From an uncultured Gammaproteobacteria bacterium (GTDB lineage: Bacteria > Pseudomonadota > Gammaproteobacteria > Arenicellales > UBA868), in assembly GCA_913051905.1 (NCBI GenBank), contig CAJXBY010000169.1, forward strand, positions 1 through 5,686: DNA of 5,686 bases, in the 5' to 3' direction. The notes under the pieces were generated by a model. The model was not told the origin of the DNA and searched no databases. It worked only from the letters and a program-made list of their open reading frames with translations. The translations under genes and the position numbers were made by a program. This document shows, in pieces, positions 1-5,331 of the stretch. Positions within the stretch are counted from its first letter, which is position 1; every line of letters starts with the position of its first letter.

Positions 1-1
1 C

Positions 2-610
2 TACGGTCTTCTTGTGGCAGACCGTCGCCGTGACCGGTCTCTGACCCGGCAGCTTACACTTTCCGAAAGCTCGGTCGAGGAGATTGAAAAGATCATTCGC
101 CCACTGCATGAAGAGGCCAGACAGGAGTTGCTCAGTGACGGATTCACACCCGAACAGATCCGCATCGAACTGTCGGCTGACATGCGTTACGAAGGACAGG
201 CCTACGAGTTGAACACAGCCTTGCCCAAAAAGATCGAAAGCATCGATCAGATCGGAAAAGCATTTCAGCAGACCTATGAGGAGCGCTATACCCACGCCGA
301 TAAAGGGGCCATCGAAGTGGTGTCATTTCGTGTGGCAGCCTATGGTCTTACAGACAAACCCCAGGTACCGGAGCGCCATGACGGTCGGGAGGTCGACGAG
401 GCGCTGACGGGAGAACGCCCGTGCCGCATTGGCGGTCGAGAACTCCCTACCCGCATCTACCAGCGCGAAAGACTGCCGAATGGGGCCCGACTGCGAGGAC
501 CATTACTGATAGATGAGAGTGGTACAACGACCCTCGTGCCTCCAGACGTCACGGTGGAAATCCACCGCAGTGGTGCCCTGGTCCTGTCTCTCACCGCGGA
601 CAACAACTGA
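2..610 (+). CDS. hyuA: Hydantoinase/oxoprolinase subunit A (HyuA-type), C-terminal part, 5' truncated
   Basis: The reading frame is already open at base 2 and runs to TGA at 608-610, so this is the last 202 residues of a protein that is usually about 690 residues long. The first visible residues (YGLLVADRRRD) match the stretch near the end of the HyuA ATPase-like domain, so the GTG at 14 is an internal valine codon and not a start. Further family-like blocks are DMRYEGQAYEL (visible residues about 60-70), FQQTYEERYTH (88-98), EVVSFRVAAYG (about 105-115), YQRERLPNG (153-161) and GPLLIDESGTTTLVPP (166-181). HyuA proteins bind ATP and activate the substrate carbonyl for ring opening by HyuB, as in 5-oxoprolinase and N-methylhydantoinase; relatives form acetone and acetophenone carboxylases. 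The ATP-binding part lies outside the window, so substrate cannot be judged. The protein should be cytosolic. The stop lies 9 nt before hyuB, which supports one operon. Confidence 0.9.
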   Translation, partial: YGLLVADRRRDRSLTRQLTLSESSVEEIEKIIRPLHEEARQELLSDGFTPEQIRIELSADMRYEGQAYELNTALPKKIESIDQIGKAFQQTYEERYTHADKGAIEVVSFRVAAYGLTDKPQVPERHDGREVDEALTGERPCRIGGRELPTRIYQRERLPNGARLRGPLLIDESGTTTLVPPDVTVEIHRSGALVLSLTADNN

Positions 611-619
611 ATCCTGATC

Positions 620-2662
620 GTGAACCGCCTCGATCCGATTACACTGGAAGTCGTCACAGAGGGCATGATCTCAGTGGTACGGGAGATGCGGGCGACGGTT
701 TTTCTGACCGCCCGCTCGGTCGCGATCTACGAAGCACGGGATTTCTCCTGTGGCCTGTTCGATGCAAAGGGTCAAGTGGTCGCGCAGTCGGAGGACATCG
801 GTTCCCACGTTGTACCCATGCCGTGGTCCGTAGAGTCATCGCTGAAGATTTTGGGAGATGATCTCGCACCGGGTGACGTAATCGTCATGAATGACCCCTA
901 TCTGGGTGGTACCCACCTGAATGATGTGACCCTGATCTACCCGGTGTTTCACGACGGAGAGCTGGTGTTCTTTCCTGCTGTTCGCGAGCACTGGGCAGAT
1001 GTCGGCGGGTCGGTACCAGGCTCGATGTCCGGCACAGCGAGTGAGATCTACCAGGAGGGTCTGCGTATTCCACCGGTCAAGTTGGTGGAACAGGGCGAGA
1101 TCAATCAAGCTGCCATGGAGATCCTGCTCTCTAACATGCGGGTCCGCGACGAACGAATCGGTGACTTCAACTCCGGGCTTGCCGCCTGTCGCACCGCCGA
1201 GCGCCGTATTCGTGAATTGATTTCCCGTTACAGCATTGAGACGCTGTTGGCGGGTGTGCAAAGTAACCTCGAACGTTCAGAAACCCGTATGCGGGCCCAG
1301 ATCGCCAAACTGCCTGACGGCGAATATTTCTACGAAGATTACCTTGAGACCTTCAGTCAGCCGCCGGAGTGCAGACTGGAACCGTTACTGTTACCGCTGC
1401 ATCTAACAGTGACCGGGGAGACCTTGACCGCCGATTTCACCGGTGCGGCTGAGCAGGCTCCAGCGCCGGTCAATTCGACACTCGCCGTGACCGCCGCATC
1501 GGTGTTTATCACGTTGAAGTCGGTGTTTGATCCGACACAGGCGCTCAATCACGGCTCGTTTCGCCCGGTATCGGTGATTGCGCCGGAAGGCACTATCGTC
1601 AATGTCACCCATCCTGCTCCGGCCGGTTCCCATGGGGAAATTCGAAAGCGGGTGATCGCGACGATGCTCGGTGCGCTGGCCCACGCCTGCCCCGAACGTT
1701 CTTCAGCCGATATTCACCGGACGTCATTTCATAACCTCATCGGGGGAATCGACGCGACGACTGGAAAGGAATACGTGCACTACGAGTGGTCGTCAGGGGG
1801 CAACGGCGCTTTTCTCGAAGACGACGGACCCAGTTCCATGGCAGCTATCGACTGGGGTGATCTGTGCACGGTACAGTCGGCAGAGGTCATGGAAACCCGC
1901 TATCCCCTGCACGTCAAGTGGAGTCGGCAGGCGATGGATTCAGGTGGCGCAGGCCGTACACGTGGTGGACTGGGAACCCGTCGCGCGCTGCAGTTGACCC
2001 GTGGCCGGGCGTTGTATTCGCTGCTTTCAGATGGTGCTGTCCTGCCCCCGTTCGGAATTCTGGGTGGCCAGAGTGCTGCCCCAGTCGGCAGCTACATGCA
2101 CCGGGACGGAGAGAACATACCCTTTTCTACACCGGGCAAGGTGGGTGGACACACGGTCAATGCTGGTGAGGTCATCGTGCTGCAAAGTGCCGGTGGTGGC
2201 GGTTATGGGGATCCCACTGAGCGCGATCCTAACTCAGTGCTGGAGGACGTCACCGAGGGTTATGTGTCTGTTGAACAGGCACGCGAACTTTACGGGGTGA
2301 TCATCAGCAACGCTGAAGTGGATACTGCCGAGACCACCCTTCAACGACAGCAGCAGAACACCCAGCGGCATCGGATGAAGCTCGAAGGACCCTGTGACAG
2401 CTCGTCCTATGAGATCGTCGGCCGAAGCAGCAAACGGGTAGTCAGGCTGCATCCGGATGATGCCGGTGCCATCGAGGTGAGTGAAGACCAGATACTGGAA
2501 ATTGTCGGGCGTGGCGGAGCGCCGCTTCGGGCCTGGGCGCGGATCGATCCTGGCAGCCATGCCGGACACCTGGTGCTGGACGTGCGGGGTTATGAGGTGC
2601 TGCGCCTCGAACCGGGTGCCGATGTCGAGATTCGCCCGCTGTTCAGACCAGAATTGTCTTGA
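620..2662 (+). CDS. hyuB: Hydantoinase/oxoprolinase subunit B (HyuB-type) with a C-terminal extension
   Basis: This complete gene encodes 680 residues; the family is usually about 520-600. The GTG start at 620 is chosen because DPITLEVV (residues 5-12), the usual HyuB N-terminus, follows at once. No good Shine-Dalgarno sequence is visible, so translation may be coupled to hyuA, 9 nt upstream. Family blocks in order: DFSCGLFDAKGQVVAQ (41-56), NDPYLGGTHLND (91-102), REHWADVGG (122-130), LPDGEYFYEDY (231-241), ADFTG (271-275), PVNST (282-286), PEGTIVN (322-328), SGGAGRTRGGLG (441-452) and SAGGGGYGDP (523-532). The NDP..GGTHL.D and H.ADVGG blocks probably hold catalytic or metal-site residues. 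With HyuA it would form an ATP-dependent cyclic-amide hydrolase, or a related carboxylase, in the cytosol. Residues 333-345 read PAPAGSHGEIRKR, and 388-416 hold YEWSSGGNGAF and AAIDWGD, which suggests a particular subfamily. Residues from about 595 to 677 form an extra domain (see findings). Substrate is unknown. Confidence 0.93.
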   Translation: MNRLDPITLEVVTEGMISVVREMRATVFLTARSVAIYEARDFSCGLFDAKGQVVAQSEDIGSHVVPMPWSVESSLKILGDDLAPGDVIVMNDPYLGGTHLNDVTLIYPVFHDGELVFFPAVREHWADVGGSVPGSMSGTASEIYQEGLRIPPVKLVEQGEINQAAMEILLSNMRVRDERIGDFNSGLAACRTAERRIRELISRYSIETLLAGVQSNLERSETRMRAQIAKLPDGEYFYEDYLETFSQPPECRLEPLLLPLHLTVTGETLTADFTGAAEQAPAPVNSTLAVTAASVFITLKSVFDPTQALNHGSFRPVSVIAPEGTIVNVTHPAPAGSHGEIRKRVIATMLGALAHACPERSSADIHRTSFHNLIGGIDATTGKEYVHYEWSSGGNGAFLEDDGPSSMAAIDWGDLCTVQSAEVMETRYPLHVKWSRQAMDSGGAGRTRGGLGTRRALQLTRGRALYSLLSDGAVLPPFGILGGQSAAPVGSYMHRDGENIPFSTPGKVGGHTVNAGEVIVLQSAGGGGYGDPTERDPNSVLEDVTEGYVSVEQARELYGVIISNAEVDTAETTLQRQQQNTQRHRMKLEGPCDSSSYEIVGRSSKRVVRLHPDDAGAIEVSEDQILEIVGRGGAPLRAWARIDPGSHAGHLVLDVRGYEVLRLEPGADVEIRPLFRPELS

Positions 2663-2736
2663 TCTGATCCTTCTCTGGCAAGCGAAATCAGTTACCGCAA
2701 CAGACCAGTATGAAATTTTCTAGGTGGTTCTGGTAC

Positions 2737-3597
2737 TCACGCAGGTTCACGGCGGTGAACCATCCACAGGCCGACAATGGCCAAGGCAAAGCCGGCCAGC
2801 ACGTTGAGTGACAGGTGCTCGCCAAGAATCTGCCAGCCCAGGATCGCCGTCAGTCCTGGAGTAATGTAGAAGTTGGCTGCTACCTTGCCTGCGGTGCCTG
2901 TTTTCAGCATGTACAGATAAAGACCCATGCCGCCCAGTGAGACACCGAAGGTCAGGTAAAGGAAACTCCAAATTAGTTCCGGCGTGACCGTGACGTGGAC
3001 GTCTTCAAACAATAAAACGACGAGCCAGCAGAACACCGCCGCAGTATTGAGCTGGACGCAGTTTGCGGTGATCAGTGCAGACGATTTGCAGAATCTCGCG
3101 TAATAAAGGGTCCCGACAATGAAACAGGCCGATCCTCCCACACCCCACAATACGCCTTCCGTGTGATCGAGGTCGACAATATTGATCCCGGCGACGAGTG
3201 CGACCCCGGCCGTGCCGAGCAAAAAACCGATCCACTGTGTGGGGCGAAAACGGTCGCCCAGCACCGGCCCCGATAGAAAGGCCGTCATCAGGGGTTGCAG
3301 AGACCCGATCAGTGCCATCGTGGCTGCGGAAATTTCCGCCAGGGCCCAGTAGCCGGCGGTCAGATAGGCGCCACTGAGCAGGACACCTGCGACCATCAGG
3401 TGCGGCCATACCCGCGCGGCTTCGCGCCAACCGCCCCATGATCCTGAGACAAACGTCAAGGGCAACAGAATGAGTCCCGCCAGGGTAAACCGGGCAGCCA
3501 GAAATGTGATTGGCGAGATGTCCGGAATCCCTATTCGTACTGCAATAAATGCACCGCTCCACAGTAGTACGAAGAGCAGTGGCAGGGCGATATTCAT
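2737..3597 (-). CDS. DMT superfamily transporter, EamA family
   Basis: The gene encodes 286 residues, a normal length for the family. It shows two EamA repeats, residues about 1-140 and 147-280. About ten hydrophobic segments are visible, roughly at 2-22, 28-50, 65-85, 90-112, 118-138, 148-168, 178-197, 207-230, 236-256 and 260-280. The N-terminus (LPLLFVLLWSGAFIAVRIGI) is typical of DMT proteins, and the short positively charged tail ends in HRREPA. Members export amino acids, purines or other small metabolites across the inner membrane; nothing visible fixes the substrate or direction. The ATG at 3595-3597 is the only plausible start, since I find no in-frame ATG, GTG or TTG upstream. It has only AGG directly before it, so the ribosome site is poor. 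The gene lies downstream of the flavin oxidoreductase on the same strand, 110 nt apart, and may be co-transcribed. It converges with hyuB. Confidence 0.9.
   Translation of the reverse strand: MNIALPLLFVLLWSGAFIAVRIGIPDISPITFLAARFTLAGLILLPLTFVSGSWGGWREAARVWPHLMVAGVLLSGAYLTAGYWALAEISAATMALIGSLQPLMTAFLSGPVLGDRFRPTQWIGFLLGTAGVALVAGINIVDLDHTEGVLWGVGGSACFIVGTLYYARFCKSSALITANCVQLNTAAVFCWLVVLLFEDVHVTVTPELIWSFLYLTFGVSLGGMGLYLYMLKTGTAGKVAANFYITPGLTAILGWQILGEHLSLNVLAGFALAIVGLWMVHRREPA
2744..2761. other. Perfect 7-bp hairpin at the convergent gene junction
   Basis: GGTTCAC (2744-2750) and GTGAACC (2755-2761) are exact inverted repeats around a GGCG loop. The hairpin lies in the last codons of the minus-strand transporter gene (encoding MVHRREP) and about 80 nt beyond the hyuB stop. 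It could act in either direction at this tail-to-tail junction. Neither side carries a run of T, so it is not a classical intrinsic terminator, and part of the symmetry may simply come from the codons. The rest of the gap (2663-2736) holds only a weak ACCAG/CTGGT pair (2704-2708 with 2730-2734). Confidence 0.25.
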
Positions 3598-3636
3598 CCT
3601 GTCACGGCTCGCCGGAGTATCCTGGCTTTCATTGAT

Positions 3637-3655
3637 GGCACTACCCGTAGTCGCC
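3637..3655. repeat. Imperfect palindrome between the oxidoreductase and transporter genes
   Basis: The 19-nt stretch reads GGC-ACTAC-CC-GTAGT-C-GCC, two arms of eight pairing bases with one bulged C. It lies 40 nt upstream of the transporter ATG, in the 110-nt gap 3598-3707. A second small hairpin, GAGCAG (3666-3671) with CTGCTC (3679-3684), lies nearer the oxidoreductase stop. Neither is followed by a T run in the direction of transcription (minus), so they look more like RNA structure in the intergenic mRNA, or an operator, than terminators. Role unknown. Confidence 0.25.
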
Positions 3656-3707
3656 GGTAGCAGGTGAGCAGTAATGTCCTGCTCTGCTCCGAAACTCTGT
3701 TATGGGA

Positions 3708-4640
3708 TCAGCAGTGTTCCCGAATCTGGGCGGTCTTGGACAGTACGCCTTCGATAATTTTCTCGGTCTGATCCTGCATCTCCGCATCGCCAGAGCCGAG
3801 TGGTCGAAGGATGAACTTCGAGACTTTGTGGTCTGCATAGGCCTGGATATGTTCCAGAATCTCATCTGCTCCGCCGACCACGAACCCGCGTCGGGCTTCT
3901 TTTCCTGTCCGCTTCTCGAAATCAGCGGCTGCTTTTCGTACCAGCTCATCGCTCCAGGACCCGAATCGGACCCCGAAGCCCGCGCTGAAATGATCTGGAT
4001 CGATCGATCTACCCTGCCGGGCGGCCGCCAGAAGGATTCTGTCGATAACCACACCAACCTCTTGTGGGGTCTCGAAAGAGGCCTGCCAACCGGTCCCGTA
4101 TTGTGCGGTACGCGTTATGGCCGCGTCAGAACTGCCGCCGACCCACAGCGGTAATCGAGTCTGCACCGGACGGGGCATGATCGAGGCCCGGTCATACTGG
4201 AAAAATCGGCCACTGAAAGTGACCTCTTCTTCAGTCCAGAGCCGGCTCATGATATCCAGCGCCTCGTTCATTCGCTGTCCGCGCCCCCTGGTCGGCGTGC
4301 CGGATGCGACAAAATCCCGTGACCGGTTGCTTCCCAGTCCAAAGGCCGGCAACAGGCGGCCGCCGGAAAGATAGTCGATGGTGGCACATTGCTTGGCTGT
4401 CTGTAGTGGGTCCCGCAGCCCCATCGACGCCACGTTCATGCCGAATTTGATCTTGCTGGTCGCACCGGCAAGCCCGGCCATCGCGCTCATACACTCAAGA
4501 AACGGCTCGCGGGAAATCAGCCGGTCGGTCTGCCACAGTGAGTCGACACCGGCCTCGTCACAACGTTTGACCCACTTCCAGTACCCTTCTGCACTCGAGA
4601 AATGAAAAGTCGACAGACCGAGGCCGATTCCGATTGTCAT
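3708..4640 (-). CDS. Luciferase-like monooxygenase (LLM class flavin-dependent oxidoreductase)
   Basis: This complete gene encodes 310 residues with the blocks expected of the bacterial-luciferase TIM-barrel superfamily. They are MTIGIGLGLSTFHF at the first strand, EAGVDSLWQTDRL (29-41), RDPLQTAKQCATIDYLSGGR (76-95) followed by LLPAFGLGS (96-104), TRGRGQRMNEALDIMSRLW (117-135) and PRPVQTRLPLWVGGSS (156-171). The C-terminal part VGGADEILEHI and VSKFILRP (about 255-280) matches the late helix and strand of the LLM fold. Members use reduced FMN or coenzyme F420 to oxidise or reduce small organic substrates in the cytosol. The cofactor and substrate cannot be told from sequence alone. The ATG at 4638-4640 is preceded by GGA (4648-4650 on the complementary strand) at a spacing of 7 nt. 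It heads the minus-strand pair with the transporter and is divergent from the VOC gene. Confidence 0.92.
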   Translation of the reverse strand: MTIGIGLGLSTFHFSSAEGYWKWVKRCDEAGVDSLWQTDRLISREPFLECMSAMAGLAGATSKIKFGMNVASMGLRDPLQTAKQCATIDYLSGGRLLPAFGLGSNRSRDFVASGTPTRGRGQRMNEALDIMSRLWTEEEVTFSGRFFQYDRASIMPRPVQTRLPLWVGGSSDAAITRTAQYGTGWQASFETPQEVGVVIDRILLAAARQGRSIDPDHFSAGFGVRFGSWSDELVRKAAADFEKRTGKEARRGFVVGGADEILEHIQAYADHKVSKFILRPLGSGDAEMQDQTEKIIEGVLSKTAQIREHC

Positions 4641-4690
4641 AACGTTATCCGTACTCTCTCTTTTGGTGAGATAACTCCGATCACGAAAAG

Positions 4691-4712
4691 AAATATGAAG
4701 AGAACCATATTT
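4691..4712. promoter_or_regulatory. Inverted repeat, candidate operator
   Basis: AAATATG (4691-4697) and CATATTT (4706-4712) form a perfect 7-bp inverted repeat with an 8-nt spacer, in the centre of the divergent intergenic region. A second pair, TTTGGTG (4662-4668) and CACCAAA (4718-4724), encloses it, although the two pairs do not share a centre. The size and position fit a dimeric repressor or activator site that could serve both genes. No regulator gene is present in the window. AT-rich DNA makes chance palindromes more likely, so this is tentative. Confidence 0.35.
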
Positions 4713-4779
4713 TTACCCACCAAAGTATAGACTCTACGAAGCTGATGATGTGTCAACATGTCCCGAGTAACGTGAACGC

Positions 4780-4784
4780 AGGAG
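4780..4784 (+). promoter_or_regulatory. Ribosome binding site of the VOC gene
   Basis: AGGAG sits 6 nt before the ATG at 4791 and is the strongest Shine-Dalgarno sequence in the window. It fixes this ATG as the start, in agreement with the conserved N-terminus of the protein. Confidence 0.8.
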
Positions 4785-4790
4785 CGCTGA

Positions 4791-5225
4791 ATGAAGATCA
4801 AACGGATTGAGCACATTGCTGTTGCGGTCAATCAACTGTCCAGCATGCGAGAGATACTTGAGAACAAACTGGGATTGACGCTGGAGTATGAGGAGAATCT
4901 TCCACAGTACAACACGAGGATCGCCATGTATCCGGTGGGGGACACCTATATAGAGATTCTTGAGTCGGACAAAAAGGGTACCGAAGTATCAGACTGGATT
5001 GACCAACATGGTGAGAGTCTCTTTCATATCTGTCTGGAAGTCGATGACATCGACGCCGCGCTGGTTGAACTCAGACAGAAAGACGTCCGACTCATCGATG
5101 AAACACCGCGTATTGGGCATGCCAACTCCCGCATCGCGTTTCTCGATCCTGCGTCAACGGGTAATCTTTTGATTGAACTCGTTGAGCTGGCGGAATCTGC
5201 TGAATCCAGTGCCCGGACCCCCTGA
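4791..5225 (+). CDS. VOC family protein, methylmalonyl-CoA epimerase-like
   Basis: The 144-residue protein has the two-module vicinal-oxygen-chelate fold and reads like methylmalonyl-CoA epimerase along its length. Visible blocks are IEHIAVAV (6-13), LGLTLEYEE (28-36), YPVGDTYIEILES (47-59), SLFHICLEVDDIDAALVEL (76-94), VRLIDETPRIG (99-109), RIAFLDPASTG (114-124) and LLIELVE (126-132). The four expected metal-ligand positions are occupied by His8, Glu55, His79 and Glu129. Glu34 or Glu35 lies near where the epimerase carries a second catalytic glutamate. True epimerases invert (2R)/(2S)-methylmalonyl-CoA in propionate metabolism. Here the usual HP.STGG reads DPASTGN and the usual H-H-I reads F-H-I, and no mutase gene is nearby, so a related epimerase or lyase on another substrate is possible. 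A strong RBS precedes it; the PLP enzyme gene follows 106 nt later on the same strand. Confidence 0.85.
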   Translation: MKIKRIEHIAVAVNQLSSMREILENKLGLTLEYEENLPQYNTRIAMYPVGDTYIEILESDKKGTEVSDWIDQHGESLFHICLEVDDIDAALVELRQKDVRLIDETPRIGHANSRIAFLDPASTGNLLIELVELAESAESSARTP

Positions 5226-5236
5226 GTACCGATTCA

Positions 5237-5275
5237 GGCTCTTGAGCTTAGGTTTCGATCCATAATGTAAGAGCC
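5237..5275 (+). other. Hairpin between the VOC and PLP-enzyme genes
   Basis: GGCTCTT (5237-5243) and AAGAGCC (5269-5275) can pair as a 7-bp stem with a 25-nt loop, 12 nt after the VOC stop. The left arm can also fold locally as GCTC-TT-GAGC (5238-5247), so two pairings exclude each other. There is no T run after the stem, which argues against a normal intrinsic terminator; an mRNA structure or weak attenuator is possible. The rest of the 106-nt gap (5226-5331) shows no convincing promoter. Confidence 0.25.
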
Positions 5276-5321
5276 GAACGGATTGTTCTACGGGAGATTT
5301 TGATAATTCTGATGACAGAGC

Positions 5322-5325
5322 GAGG
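5322..5325 (+). promoter_or_regulatory. Ribosome binding site of the PLP-enzyme gene
   Basis: GAGG lies 6 nt before the ATG at 5332 and supports this start. No alternative in-frame start lies between it and the preceding hairpin. A seven-codon reading frame (ATG 5312, peptide MTERGI, TAA 5330-5332) ends on the first base of this ATG, giving a TAATG overlap, but it has no well-placed RBS of its own. Confidence 0.6.
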
Positions 5326-5331
5326 TATTTA

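Larger units (their letters stand above)
4641..4790. promoter_or_regulatory. AT-rich divergent control region
   Basis: The 150 nt between the divergent oxidoreductase and VOC genes must hold the start signals of both. Its middle, 4661-4740, has only 28 G/C in 80 bases, far below the flanking genes. For the minus-strand gene a perfect -35 hexamer TTGACA reads from 4756 to 4751 and a TATACT -10-like hexamer from 4729 to 4724, but the 21-nt spacer is longer than the usual 16-18. For the plus-strand gene TATAGA (4726-4731) is a possible -10 with no good -35. The near-overlap of the two -10 candidates would make the promoters compete. All promoter calls here are by eye. Confidence 0.4.

Noticed and set aside
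14..16. GTG at 14 as the start of a 198-residue protein
   Set aside because: The frame is open to the window edge, and the four residues before it (YGLL) belong to the conserved HyuA sequence, so the gene is truncated by the window.
836..1261. 141-residue minus-strand reading frame inside hyuB
   Set aside because: It is antisense to conserved HyuB blocks, has no family resemblance and is explained by codon structure of the real gene.
2481..2723. 80-residue plus-strand reading frame over the hyuB end
   Set aside because: It is mostly a shifted frame of hyuB, without RBS or recognisable sequence.
3005..3562. 185-residue minus-strand reading frame
   Set aside because: It is an alternative frame of the transporter gene; the main frame has the typical membrane segments and this one does not.
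3702..4154. 150-residue plus-strand reading frame
   Set aside because: It lies wholly opposite the well-supported flavin oxidoreductase gene apart from a few bases, and its translation shows no recognisable domain.
4637..4831. 64-residue minus-strand reading frame across the divergent region
   Set aside because: It overlaps the start of the VOC gene and the control region, has no RBS, and its hydrophobic stretch comes from AT-rich intergenic DNA.
5283..5307. TTGTTC / GATAAT as a promoter for the PLP-enzyme gene
   Set aside because: The spacing is only 13 nt, too short for a sigma-70 promoter.
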